This document shows, one piece after another, positions 7,121 to 15,742 of a stretch of 33,954 bases of DNA (positions are counted from its first letter, which is position 1; the number at the start of each line of letters is the position of its first letter). Made by a program: the position numbers and the translations under genes. Source of the DNA: an uncultured Ectothiorhodospiraceae bacterium (GTDB lineage: Bacteria > Pseudomonadota > Gammaproteobacteria > UBA9214); contig CAMYMI010000024.1 in the NCBI GenBank assembly GCA_947259415.1, forward strand, positions 1 to 33,954, read 5' to 3'. The notes beneath the pieces are model-generated. The model had not been told where the DNA came from and made no database searches. It worked only from the letters and a program-made list of their open reading frames with translations.

Positions 7121-7717
7121 TCAGGCGAACACCACCCAGGTCGTGGCGATGTATTTCACCCCCCGTTCGAGTGTGGCGCCCCGGTGTTCGTGGGTCCAGA
7201 AGGGTGGGAATAACAGCAGCTTGCCGGCCTGCGGACGGATCTGCACTTTCTGGTAGGAGAATTCCGTCGTCCCGCCGGGGCCGGGGACATCGTTCAGGTA
7301 CCAGACTGCAACCAGCTGGCGCTGGCTGAATTCATGGCTGCCCCCGTCGATGTGCCAGTGGTAGAACTCGCCCGGGTTGGTACGCTGGATCGCATAGCCG
7401 GAATCCTTGAAAGGTCCCTTGAAAAACGGGTAGGTCTCGCGGAACTCGTGGATGGCGGTCCCCAGTGAGCGGAACAGGGCCTGGTCGATGTCCTTCCAGT
7501 GTTCCTTGCCGCTAATCACCAGGTCGGTCGATTTCTTGATGCTGTGGTCTGTTGCTACCGTCTGTCCGATACGCCCCTGGTATTGTTCTTCTTCAAATTG
7601 CTCGAAGCGGCGGATCATCTCCTTGCAAACGTCAATAGGCAGCGCCCCGGGTTTCTCGAAGATAAAGGTATTCTCCCTGACTTCGGTGATGCTCTTCAGT
7701 GCGGTGCGTGGTTCCAC
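7121..7717 (-). CDS. 2OG-Fe(II) oxygenase (198 aa)
   Basis: A prolyl-4-hydroxylase-like double-stranded beta-helix enzyme. The ligands are visible: H122-I-D124 within YHWHIDGG and a distal H176 in FWTHEHRG. K188 in the VKYIATTW strand sits where the 2-oxoglutarate carboxylate is usually bound by Arg or Lys. The only upstream start before an in-frame stop is the GTG at 7717, with no strong ribosome binding site, so translation may depend on the upstream gene 44 nt away. The substrate is unknown. It is the second gene of a trio with a 361-aa unknown and a GNAT enzyme, and the fourth oxygenase of this superfamily within 6.3 kb. Confidence 0.85.
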   Translation of the reverse strand: MEPRTALKSITEVRENTFIFEKPGALPIDVCKEMIRRFEQFEEEQYQGRIGQTVATDHSIKKSTDLVISGKEHWKDIDQALFRSLGTAIHEFRETYPFFKGPFKDSGYAIQRTNPGEFYHWHIDGGSHEFSQRQLVAVWYLNDVPGPGGTTEFSYQKVQIRPQAGKLLLFPPFWTHEHRGATLERGVKYIATTWVVFA

Positions 7718-7761
7718 AGTCCGGCTATGCCTGCTTCTGCTGTTGTCTTAGCGGCCGGTTG

Positions 7762-8847
7762 TCAGAGGATGCGTTGTTCCACCAGGGCGGTGATCTCGTC
7801 CTGGCAGTCGCTACCCTTGTGGCGATAAAGCTCAAGAATTTCCTGTGCCAGTGTGAGCCAGTGGCCGCGCGCGCTGTTGGCGGCCTTGTTCAATTCGACA
7901 GGGCTGCCGCTCCTGGCCCAGCTCTCATAGGCCGACAGCAGTCCGGGAAACAGCGACTTGCGTAGATTGCTCAGGTTGGCGATATAAAAATGCAGTGAGG
8001 CCGGGGTGATATCATCCAGCAAATTGGGCAGGGTGGACAGGGCATCGGCTGCATGATCACGCACGGCGCGCAGCAGTAATTCGGTCTTGCTCTGGGGGAT
8101 TGTGACCAGCAGTTCCTCCCAGTCGCTGCCCAGTTCATTACCTACCATGACCTCGCCGATTTCGTGCAGCATGACAGTGCGGATTTCATTGTTGGTCATT
8201 TCATCCAGGGACTGTTCAGGCAAGTTATCAAAACTGTAGCAGTTGATGGCCTTTTGCATGGCATTTGCAGGTCGGTTCCAGCGCCATTCCTCGATCTTCT
8301 CCCATAACATGCGGCGTAGTGACTCGCGGCGGATGAAGATTTTATTGTCAAGGCTCATGGCGGGCGGGGCAGTCAGGTCGCGTGCGTATTCCCTGCCGGA
8401 GATATACAGGGTGTAACCATCGTACTGGCGCTGTTCATCCAGCGTGCCCAGAAAGAAATGCGTACGCATGTTGCGGCCGATGCCGCTGCTGTAGACATAT
8501 CCGAGCTGGTTGAGGTGGTGGTTGATAGTGCCGGCGTCAAACGGGTCAAGCTGCCGGTTCGTGACGGGTATGGGCTCGAATGGCCTCTCTGCAACCGTCT
8601 CCCAGAGTTCCTCCCGTTCGCTCAGCCAGGCGGTCAGTTCCCCGTGCGGTAACGGGTGGCTGAAGGGCAGGTCATTTTCCCAACGGTAATACTCGCGCAT
8701 CTTTAACAGGTAGACGCACAGGGTGTAGTCCGTGGCATGCCGGGCATCGGTGATATGACAGTTTGCGCGCACGGCCGCCAGGGTGGGGACCAGCTCGTCG
8801 CTGATGTCGGGGGTGCAGGACGGGGTTGGATTGGGAACTGTGGACAC
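7762..8847 (-). CDS. Conserved protein of unknown function (361 aa), possibly Sfum_1244-like
   Basis: A soluble, mostly helical protein with no signal peptide or membrane span. It is notable for a Tyr/Trp-rich N-terminal half (KMREYYRWENDLPFSHPL, about 49-66) and a central LHEIGEVMVGNELGSDWEELL stretch (about 230-250). That stretch contains an HExxE-like pattern, which is not a clear metalloprotease signature. I think it matches a family annotated in sulfur-cycle bacteria as Sfum_1244, but this is from memory and unverified. The start is a GTG at 8847 with GTAAGG about nine bases upstream. It is first in a minus-strand operon with a 2OG oxygenase and a GNAT acetyltransferase. Confidence 0.7.
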   Translation of the reverse strand: MSTVPNPTPSCTPDISDELVPTLAAVRANCHITDARHATDYTLCVYLLKMREYYRWENDLPFSHPLPHGELTAWLSEREELWETVAERPFEPIPVTNRQLDPFDAGTINHHLNQLGYVYSSGIGRNMRTHFFLGTLDEQRQYDGYTLYISGREYARDLTAPPAMSLDNKIFIRRESLRRMLWEKIEEWRWNRPANAMQKAINCYSFDNLPEQSLDEMTNNEIRTVMLHEIGEVMVGNELGSDWEELLVTIPQSKTELLLRAVRDHAADALSTLPNLLDDITPASLHFYIANLSNLRKSLFPGLLSAYESWARSGSPVELNKAANSARGHWLTLAQEILELYRHKGSDCQDEITALVEQRIL

Positions 8848-8960
8848 ACCGAATACCTTACTGAAATCCTCGGTTTTTCTATGCTAGCATGCAGGCATAA
8901 TCACTGCCAGCAGCCCTTGGCTGTGGAGTGAAGTCGATTGTTTTTCAAAGGAGTAGCGGT

Positions 8961-9506
8961 GTGCGCGTCAAGAGTAAATGGAATCTCAAGGACAAGGAGC
9001 GTTCCCTTGCGGAAACCGGCGGGGCCATGGCCTTTATCCTCTGGCGCATTGCTCAGCAGGGGGTGCTGAACCTGGAGAACGAGGGATTCCAGACCGATAC
9101 TCATGCGCAGCGCCTGGATATTATGGCCGAGTTCCTTGCCTTCCTGGTGCACCTTGTCGATCGCATGACCAGCGATGACCTGGGCCAGGAGGAACGGGTG
9201 GAATTTATCACATCGCTGGCCAGGCACCTTGCCGACAATATGCAACAGAACCGTACCGATGCCGAGGGCAAGGGTGAGTACCGCCAGCCACTGGTGAAGC
9301 TGCTGAATGAACGGGCGGCCGATTATGCGGAATTTTCATTTACGGACAATGAGCCGGGTTTCGCCTTCCGGCGTTACTTTGGCGAGAATGTCAGGGCCGT
9401 GATGGGTGCGAAGGACAACAAGTGGATCACTGATCAGGTCATGGACATCGAGGTCCCGGAAGCACTGAAACCACTGAGGAAGGCACTGCGCGATTTGTTT
9501 GCGTAG
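8961..9506 (+). CDS. Conserved-looking protein of unknown function (181 aa)
   Basis: The start is taken at the GTG at 8961, with AAAGGAG seven bases upstream; an earlier in-frame codon at 8928 has no such site. The protein is helical and soluble, without cysteines. It contains an early SLAETGGAMAFILWRIAQQG segment (about 15-34), a helix-rich middle, and a C-terminal part with NEPGFAFRRYFGENVRAVMG. There is no catalytic motif I recognise. It is divergent from the 361-aa gene and followed by its own terminator, so it is monocistronic. Homologues are likely in other sulfur oxidisers, by inference from context. Confidence 0.75.
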   Translation: MRVKSKWNLKDKERSLAETGGAMAFILWRIAQQGVLNLENEGFQTDTHAQRLDIMAEFLAFLVHLVDRMTSDDLGQEERVEFITSLARHLADNMQQNRTDAEGKGEYRQPLVKLLNERAADYAEFSFTDNEPGFAFRRYFGENVRAVMGAKDNKWITDQVMDIEVPEALKPLRKALRDLFA

Positions 9507-9524
9507 GAGTTATCCCGGGAAATA

Positions 9525-9552
9525 AAAAAGGCGGGCAGTGCCCGCCTTTTTG
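9525..9552 (+). terminator. Bidirectional rho-independent terminator
   Basis: AAAAAGGCGGGCA and TGCCCGCCTTTTT form a near-perfect GC hairpin with A- and T-runs on either side. It serves the 181-aa gene on the plus strand and, from the other side, the 64-aa gene ending at 9567. Confidence 0.92.
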
Positions 9553-9566
9553 GAGTAGCCGGGTGC

Positions 9567-9761
9567 TTACTTGGCCCAGTTTGAGAAGTTGTCTGTGTTG
9601 CGGGCCTTGCCATCCTCGTAACCGGCGGAGTAGGCCTCGGTCAACCGCTGCTCCTCACGCGCCGGATTGAGCAGATAGCCACACTGCCAGCCCTGGATGT
9701 ATTCCGGGTCCACGCCCATCTTTTCCATTTTCGTGTTTGCGTCATAGTATGTCTGGTCCAT
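9567..9761 (-). CDS. Small protein of unknown function (64 aa)
   Basis: The ATG at 9761 is preceded by GAGGAG, so I use it rather than the TTG two codons earlier. The protein is polar, with many Tyr and Asn residues, a repeated-looking GYEDGKARNTDNF tail and one cysteine in WQCGYLLNP. It has no membrane segment. The good ribosome binding site and the matching terminator at 9525-9552 support a real gene. The family is unknown. It lies just downstream of the decayed trpD-like gene and could share its promoter. Confidence 0.65.
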   Translation of the reverse strand: MDQTYYDANTKMEKMGVDPEYIQGWQCGYLLNPAREEQRLTEAYSAGYEDGKARNTDNFSNWAK

Positions 9762-9763
9762 CT

Positions 9764-10578
9764 TCAACTCCTCGTGTTGTCTGAAAAGTAAACAATAAAA
9801 TAATCAGAATTATCGGCTGTCTGCGTTGGCAATCCAATGGCTGCCATAAATCTGCTCAATGCGTCTCCCGAATCGATGGCCTTGCGCGCGGCATCGGCGG
9901 CTTCGACGAATGACCCACTGCGACCTGCTGACTCAGGACGATAGTCGCCGCATACACCAGGCTGTCGCGTACCGGACCGGCCTTGCCACCGAGTGCGGCC
10001 ATTCCGGCCGCGGCAGCCGTCCTGGTGGCGGCATCGATGTCCACCGTGGTGGCAATGACATCGCCCTGCGTCCCGGCCAACGGGGTAACCTCGGGTATGG
10101 GAACGGCGCGGGTCGGTTGGTCTATTCCGATGGACCGGGGGTCAAAGTCCAGTCGTGATTCTTTGCCGGCGTCATGATAACAGAATACCGGCGCAGGCTG
10201 TTTCATTGACGGTATGACGCCGCCTTCGACGCCACGGATAATCGCTGCCGAATCAAAGCCGGCCTGGCGGGCCAGTCGTGCATACACCGGTGGATAGGCC
10301 TTGTGGACATAGCCGACCATCAGGTGTGTCTTTTGCCTGCCCCGAACAGGTCCTGTCAGGTTCTCGACGGTCGTCAATACCGGGCGCTTGACGATGCGTG
10401 AACGCTGTTCCGCCAGGCCGTGCAGGCAGGGGCAGGATGGCTTCTGATCCACGTATCCCCAGCCGATATCCGGGTTGGCGATACGGTTCTTGCTGAATTC
10501 GGGACCAGTCGCGACCTTCTGGATGCACGATCGCATCACCAGGTCAGGGGAACTGTCAGGAATTAGTTGTGCAGACAT
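9764..10578 (-). pseudogene. Decayed TrpD-like (glycosyltransferase family 3, TrpD2) phosphoribosyltransferase
   Basis: The readable frame runs from the ATG at 10578 to 9856. Residues about 13-30 (DLVMRSCIQKVATGPEFS) match the start of TrpD-like proteins. From about residue 35 the text jumps to the C-terminal half (IGWGYVDQ, then THLMVGYVHKAYPP and RGVEGGVIPS). Roughly 130 residues, including the phosphoribosyl-pyrophosphate site, are therefore missing in frame. Near 9907 the family sequence continues in another frame (VEAADAARKAIDSGDAL), which stays open to a TGA at 9764-9766, so there is also a frameshift. The frame in use instead ends in an unrelated Pro/Arg-rich tail. The product is very unlikely to be an active transferase. 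The alignment is from memory of the family. Confidence 0.75.
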
Positions 10579-10846
10579 AAGATTCGGCTACACCCTTGTT
10601 TCAACTGGGGTTACTGAAAATTGGGGCCAGTATACAGGAGCCCCTTTTACCCCCGAATACCCACATGGGGGGAGAATTCAGGCGGCCGGTGCCTGGGTGG
10701 TTTCCATAATTAAATCAGATACATTCCCCCTTTGGGGATATTCGAAGAACACCCCCGAGTGGATAGCATAGCCGGTTGTTAATCATGGCTCCTGCCCGGT
10801 GTGCAGTCCCAGTACGCAAGGTCCGGTGAGCGCAACGAGGCAGACT

Positions 10847-11278
10847 ATGTCCGATATGTACGACTCGAATTTTACCAGTGGTGTGGCGGCCTTCGAGGCC
10901 AAGAATTTTTCTCTTGCCATGCAGCTGCTATCGCCGCTGGCCGATGCCGGTGATCCCGATGCTCAGCACCGTGTTGCGATCATGTGCCAGAACGGGCTGG
11001 GCGTTGTCCGCAACGAAAATATGGCCTACGACATGATGCGCGCTGCTGCCGATCAGGGATTTGCCCTGGCACAACATGGCCTGGGATTCATGTACCTGGA
11101 GGGGGATTGTGTCGAGCAGGACAGTGCCGCGGCTGTCGAGTGGTTCCGCAAGGCCTCTGAGCAGGGCCTGGCGGGTTCGCTCACCACTCTGGCCAAGATG
11201 TACGAGGATGGTAACGGTGTGAAAAAAGATCCGGAGATGGCAAGGAAATTATATGCCCAGGCAGGATTCGACTTCTGA
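10847..11278 (+). CDS. Sel1-repeat (TPR-like) protein (143 aa)
   Basis: About three Sel1 repeats fill the protein (about residues 31-66, 67-102 and 103-138), with typical NGLGVxxNxxMAYDMMRxAADQG and DGNGVKKDPEMARKLYAQA blocks. Such repeats form alpha/alpha solenoids that bind other proteins. There is no signal peptide, so it is probably cytoplasmic. The start at 10847 has GAGG six bases upstream; the earlier in-frame codon at 10799 lacks one. It lies 39 nt before the dsrS-like gene in the same direction, so it is probably first in a Sel1-dsrS-cysG unit. The partner is unknown. Confidence 0.85.
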   Translation: MSDMYDSNFTSGVAAFEAKNFSLAMQLLSPLADAGDPDAQHRVAIMCQNGLGVVRNENMAYDMMRAAADQGFALAQHGLGFMYLEGDCVEQDSAAAVEWFRKASEQGLAGSLTTLAKMYEDGNGVKKDPEMARKLYAQAGFDF

Positions 11279-11317
11279 TCACGGGCCGTGTGTGCATGAT
11301 TGAGCAGGTCAGTTGAG

Positions 11318-12439
11318 ATGGAGTTATCAGCTGAAGATGCACTGCGGATTAATGTCCTGCTGGCAAGCCCCATTGAGGCTGTTCGCATCGATGAATCCAG
11401 CATGACCCTGTATGCACTTTCCGAGAAGGGGGAGGCCAGGGTCAAGCTGAATCCCAATTGCCGTGACGAATCCTACTTGCGCCGCGTGCGTGAGGCACTC
11501 TCGAGCCATGTACTGGGCTCACCAGGGGGCTACCCGGTCTACCTTAAGCGCTGGACGCGGATGGGGCAGACACGGCACGGAATGCTCGAGTCACTGCTGT
11601 TGCTTGGGGAGCCCGAGGCCGTTGTGGCCGTCGTCAACGCAAGCGGTATTAACAGCGAGATTGCCCGGCGGGCCTGGTGGGCGTCACAGACCGCCGAGAA
11701 CGCCCGTTGTATGCTTCGGCAGAAACCGGTTGCGGAAGACGAAATAGGCACCGTCCTGGCGGACTTCCTGGTTGAGTTCCTGCCTTTCGAGGAGGAAGCA
11801 GAGGACGTAATCGACTCGGTGCGGCTGGTCTTGCAGCCCGGCCTGATCAGTGCTGAAACCCGGCGAAAGATCTGGGAGAAGGGCAGGCACAAAAATGCCT
11901 ATTATGTCGGCTTTCTTCATGGTGTCCCGGATGACCTGCCAGATAAACCGGCGCCACACCCGGGCTGGCAGCAGGCCCGGGCGAAGCTCGAGGGGCTGTG
12001 TGCCAATGACAACCCCTACGCGATTCAGATATGTCGTCTGCTGAGTGCAGAAGGCCAGGGCTTTCTGGCCACCGCGGCTAGGGTGCTCAGTAAGCCATCC
12101 AATCAGGATGTGGTCGTTGAACTGTTGCTGGCAATTGCTGATTACTTCGAGTCGCTGCGTATGGATACGCGCAAGCATGAGGATATGGAAGAAATATTGC
12201 AGTATGCTGAGGAAGTTCTTGCTACCTGTCGTGAGCGGGGAAACGCACTTGGCGATGTGCTGTCGGCGATACCGGAACTGAAGCAGCAGGTGTGCGCGAT
12301 GCTGGTGCTGTCAAATGTGGATGAGCCACTGGTCAACCCGATCTTCTCGCGCTCCGATGCCATCGGATCCGTGATGCGCAAGAAGCTGAAGCCGGTCAGC
12401 GAGCCGTTGCACGAACAAATCAATATTTTGAGGAATTAA
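11318..12439 (+). CDS. dsrS: DsrS-like sulfur-oxidation accessory protein (373 aa)
   Basis: A soluble protein of about 42 kDa with no membrane segment. Its N-terminal half (about 5-90) has a conserved core reading RIDESSMTLYALSEKGEARV and LGSPGGYPVYLKRWTRMGQ. The remainder is helical and repeat-like. Length and motifs agree with my memory of DsrS, the last gene of the dsr cluster of Allochromatium vinosum. DsrS is a cytoplasmic protein needed for normal Dsr expression or sulfur-globule oxidation, of unknown mechanism. The start is the ATG at 11318; an in-frame TTG six codons earlier is less likely. Cotranscription with cysG 70 nt downstream fits, since siroheme is the DsrAB cofactor. Confidence 0.75.
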   Translation: MELSAEDALRINVLLASPIEAVRIDESSMTLYALSEKGEARVKLNPNCRDESYLRRVREALSSHVLGSPGGYPVYLKRWTRMGQTRHGMLESLLLLGEPEAVVAVVNASGINSEIARRAWWASQTAENARCMLRQKPVAEDEIGTVLADFLVEFLPFEEEAEDVIDSVRLVLQPGLISAETRRKIWEKGRHKNAYYVGFLHGVPDDLPDKPAPHPGWQQARAKLEGLCANDNPYAIQICRLLSAEGQGFLATAARVLSKPSNQDVVVELLLAIADYFESLRMDTRKHEDMEEILQYAEEVLATCRERGNALGDVLSAIPELKQQVCAMLVLSNVDEPLVNPIFSRSDAIGSVMRKKLKPVSEPLHEQINILRN

Positions 12440-12509
12440 GGTATAGTCCCGCCCACCCCTACGGTGCCGGCCGGGTGCCCGGATATTTTATTATCTGCTG
12501 ATACAGTAA

Positions 12510-13913
12510 ATGAAATTTTTACCAATTTTTCTGGACGTAAATGATCGTCCATGCCTGGTCGTTGGCGGCGGCAAGGTCGCGGCGCGTAAGGTTGCCCTGC
12601 TGAAACGCTCGGGTGCGGATGTCACCGTGGTATCCCCCACTTTGTGCGCCGAACTTGCAAATCTTTGTGATAAAGGCGGGATTCATCATAAAGCCAGGGA
12701 ATTCGATGACCAGGATATCCAGGGCAGGGTGCTGGTCATCGCGGCCACGGATAACGAGAGCGTGAATCACAAAGTTTCGGAGCTTGCCACGAACATGCGG
12801 ATACCGGTCAATGTGGTAGATACACCCGCGCTTTGCAGTTTTATTGTGCCGTCAATCGTTGATCGCTCGCCGGTGCAGGTCGCCATTTCCACGGGGGGTG
12901 CATCACCGGTTCTGGCGCGCTTGTTACGCGCGCGCATCGAAAGCTTCATTCCCGCCGCGTATGGCCGGCTCGCATCGCTGGTTGACGAGTTCAGACAAAA
13001 GGTGAAGGACCGGTTTACCGAATCAGACCAGAGACGCTACTTCTGGGAGAGTGTCCTGCAGGGGCGAGTTGCGGAACTGCTGTTTGCTGGTCGCGACAAG
13101 GAGGCGCGTAGCGCGTTGGAAGAGGCCATTGATGATACCAGCCAGTCATATGAGACCCAGGGTGAGGTCTATCTGGTGGGTGCAGGACCAGGCGATCCTG
13201 ACCTGATTACCTTCCGCGCATTACGCCTGATGCAGCAGGCGGATGCGGTTGTATACGACAGGCTGGTATCTCAGCCGGTGCTTGACCTGGTGCGACGTGA
13301 TGCTGAGATGATCTATGCCGGCAAGGAACGTGATAATCACACGCTCTCACAGGAGAGCATCAACGAGCTGCTGGTTCGATTGGCCAAAGAGGGCAAGCGT
13401 GTGTTGCGCCTGAAAGGAGGTGATCCGTTTATTTTCGGGCGCGGCGGTGAAGAGATCGAGACACTGGCAGAGGAGGGTATTCCCTTCCAGGTGGTGCCGG
13501 GGATCACAGCAGCTGCCGGCTGTGCATCGTATGCCGGAATACCATTGACCCACCGTGATTATGCACAGTCGTGCATCTTTGTCACAGGACACCTGAAAGA
13601 CGGCAGTGTTGACCTTGATTGGGAGAGACTGGCCAAGCCGGCCCAGACTATAGTGTTCTACATGGGACTGCACAGTATCGAGATACTCAGCAGGGAACTC
13701 ATTGCGCATGGTCTTCCGGAGACTACCCCGGTCGCCCTGGTACAAAAAGGTACAACACCGGAACAGCGTGTGTTTATTGAAACCCTCGGGTCATTGCCTG
13801 CCCTGGTAAAAAAGAAAGAACTTAGACCACCAACTATTATTATAGTTGGTGAAGTTGTGCAGTTGCAGAAGAAACTGCGATGGTTTGGCATGCATGGCGC
13901 AGAGCAGAATTGA
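12510..13913 (+). CDS. cysG: Siroheme synthase, trifunctional CysG
   Basis: A 467-aa fusion of two enzymes. The N-terminal CysG(B)/Met8-type half (about 1-205) oxidises precorrin-2 and inserts iron; it has the NAD-binding VVGGGKVAARK at about 17-27 and the ISTGGASPVLARLLR segment. The C-terminal CobA-type half (about 215-460) methylates uroporphyrinogen III using S-adenosylmethionine; it has VYLVGAGPGDPDLIT, VVYDRLVS, LKGGDPFIFGRGGEE and VVPGITAAAGCASYAGIPLTHR. It supplies siroheme for DsrAB and for assimilatory sulfite or nitrite reductase. The length equals the family norm and no key segment is missing. No clear ribosome binding site is seen before the ATG. It follows dsrS. Confidence 0.96.
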   Translation: MKFLPIFLDVNDRPCLVVGGGKVAARKVALLKRSGADVTVVSPTLCAELANLCDKGGIHHKAREFDDQDIQGRVLVIAATDNESVNHKVSELATNMRIPVNVVDTPALCSFIVPSIVDRSPVQVAISTGGASPVLARLLRARIESFIPAAYGRLASLVDEFRQKVKDRFTESDQRRYFWESVLQGRVAELLFAGRDKEARSALEEAIDDTSQSYETQGEVYLVGAGPGDPDLITFRALRLMQQADAVVYDRLVSQPVLDLVRRDAEMIYAGKERDNHTLSQESINELLVRLAKEGKRVLRLKGGDPFIFGRGGEEIETLAEEGIPFQVVPGITAAAGCASYAGIPLTHRDYAQSCIFVTGHLKDGSVDLDWERLAKPAQTIVFYMGLHSIEILSRELIAHGLPETTPVALVQKGTTPEQRVFIETLGSLPALVKKKELRPPTIIIVGEVVQLQKKLRWFGMHGAEQN

Positions 13914-13964
13914 TATCAATTGACTAACTCAATTTGAATTTAAAACGATAACTTCAGCATTTAC

Positions 13965-15647
13965 GTGAATCAGAATACAGAATTTGAGCAGTCTATATTA
14001 AGGATTATTGGCATTGCTGTCGTCGCTGCCTATATATTTCCGCTCGTAAATTATGGACACATTTCTGATACAACAATAAATCATATAATCGTTTTTGGGG
14101 TTATTTATACTTCGATATCATTCCTGTTAATGCTGCTAGCGGGATTTGCTATCGGAAATAAATATCTGCGTCGTGTGGCAGGCATAATTTTAGATATTCT
14201 CATGACGTCAGTATATCTAAATATTTTATCTGAATACGGAGCACCAATATTCGCAGTATACCTTTGGGTGACAATTGGGAACGGATTCCGCTTCGGTGTT
14301 GAATATCTCATTGCATGCGCTCTTCTCTCTATCACTGGATTCTTGTGGGTTGCCATTAATAATCCATACTGGAATGATTTGCCTGCCATGGTCGCAACAG
14401 GCGTAGTTGTACTGACCATAGTTCCAGTATACGTAGCAGTGCTTCTCCGGAGGTTGCAGGCTGAAAAAATCAAGGCAGAGATGGCCAACAGGGAAAAGTC
14501 GCGTTTTATTGCGAATATCAGCCATGAAATCAGGACGCCGCTGAATGCAGTCGCTGGATTCAGCGAGCTGTTGAATGAGACTCATGATAAGGTGTATATG
14601 AGGCGTCTGATTAAAGGTATCCAGAGCTCAACGCGCAGCCTCACGACGCTTGTTGACGGCGTTTTGGAGTTCTCCAGGATCGAAGCAGGTCGAATCGATC
14701 TCGAGAGCAAGCCGTTTGAAGTGGAGGACCTGCTAGACAGCATCAGGAGTGTATTCTCGCTGCAGGCTGATAAAAAAGGAATTCAATTCTTCTGCGAAAC
14801 AGATGCAAATGTTCCACCAGTTATTCTGGGTGATGTCAACCGCATACGCCAGATTCTTGTGAACCTTGTTGGCAATGCCATTAAATTTACAGACACAGGA
14901 TATATCAAGTTGTGCCTTACAAGTATGCATGATCGGCAGCAGCGCAGCATTATTCGCTTCGAAGTGCATGACAGTGGAATTGGTATCAGGAAAGCCGCGG
15001 TGCCATATATTTTCGATCGCTTTCGTCAGGCAGACGATTCAGCCCAGAGAGCACATGGTGGTACCGGGCTAGGTACGGCGATAGCCAAACATCTGGTGGA
15101 GATGATGGGCGGACAAATCGGATTGGACAGTGAATATGGACACGGGAGTACCTTCTGGTTCACCATTCCCTACGAGGTTGGCCCGGATAATGGCATGTCT
15201 ATGGCAGCTGACCAGGATCAGGCAGAAGCAGACCGGCTGTTGAGTGACGGTAGTAAAATCCGGATCCTGGTTGCTGAGGACAACGAGATGAACCGGCATG
15301 TTTTCAAGGGGATGCTCAAGAAACTGGGTATTTCAGCAATTTTTGCTGAATCAGGCACCATTGCCCTTGGAAAACTACTGCAAGAGAGATTTGATCTGGT
15401 CATGCTCGATATCCAGATGCCTGGCATGTCGGGATTTGATGTGATCAGCCAATACAACGAAGACACGGAAGCTTCTGAAAGAGCTCCTATAGTCATCGTA
15501 ACGGGGGATGCGACTGCTGAAGTCAGAGCCCAATGTAAACAGCTTGGGGTCAGTCGATTTCTGGCCAAGCCAGTCGAATTAAATGAACTACGTCGCGTCG
15601 TGTCTGAGTTGGTTTGTTTCAGAGATGAAATGCCTGTGCCTGTATGA
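13965..15647 (+). CDS. RpfC-like hybrid sensor histidine kinase
   Basis: A membrane sensor kinase of 560 aa starting with GTG. The N-terminal part carries about four to five hydrophobic spans (about 13-30, 41-63, 73-90, 112-131, 140-161) with an EFEQSILRI lead like RpfC-type diffusible-signal-factor sensors. The kinase core follows: H187 in [15 protein letters not shown] box ([15 protein letters not shown]), G1 (DSGIGI), F box (FDRFRQ), G2 ([19 protein letters not shown]). A receiver domain has acidic EDNEMN, phospho-Asp D482 ([12 protein letters not shown]) and Lys in LAKPVEL. Unlike RpfC it ends after the receiver, with no HPt domain, and no RpfG-like partner is nearby. It is AT-richer than its neighbours, which may indicate transfer. 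Confidence 0.88.
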   Translation: MNQNTEFEQSILRIIGIAVVAAYIFPLVNYGHISDTTINHIIVFGVIYTSISFLLMLLAGFAIGNKYLRRVAGIILDILMTSVYLNILSEYGAPIFAVYLWVTIGNGFRFGVEYLIACALLSITGFLWVAINNPYWNDLPAMVATGVVVLTIVPVYVAVLLRRLQAEKIKAEMANREKSRFIANISHEIRTPLNAVAGFSELLNETHDKVYMRRLIKGIQSSTRSLTTLVDGVLEFSRIEAGRIDLESKPFEVEDLLDSIRSVFSLQADKKGIQFFCETDANVPPVILGDVNRIRQILVNLVGNAIKFTDTGYIKLCLTSMHDRQQRSIIRFEVHDSGIGIRKAAVPYIFDRFRQADDSAQRAHGGTGLGTAIAKHLVEMMGGQIGLDSEYGHGSTFWFTIPYEVGPDNGMSMAADQDQAEADRLLSDGSKIRILVAEDNEMNRHVFKGMLKKLGISAIFAESGTIALGKLLQERFDLVMLDIQMPGMSGFDVISQYNEDTEASERAPIVIVTGDATAEVRAQCKQLGVSRFLAKPVELNELRRVVSELVCFRDEMPVPV

Positions 15648-15742
15648 AGCATATTCGGGCCAGAAAAGGCGCAGATATCTGGTGCAGCTGGGACAAGTGG
15701 CTGCTTTCCATTGAACAGATTTGATGACGACTCAAACCACAT

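Noticed and set aside
8881-8890. 10-bp palindrome ATGCTAGCAT between the 361-aa and 181-aa genes
   Set aside because: Too short to be meaningful alone and not repeated in the region, although it lies in a divergent promoter region.
10475-10846. A plus-strand open frame of 98 aa and other short frames upstream of the Sel1 gene
   Set aside because: It overlaps the trpD-like pseudogene antisense, has no ribosome binding site and no recognisable product.
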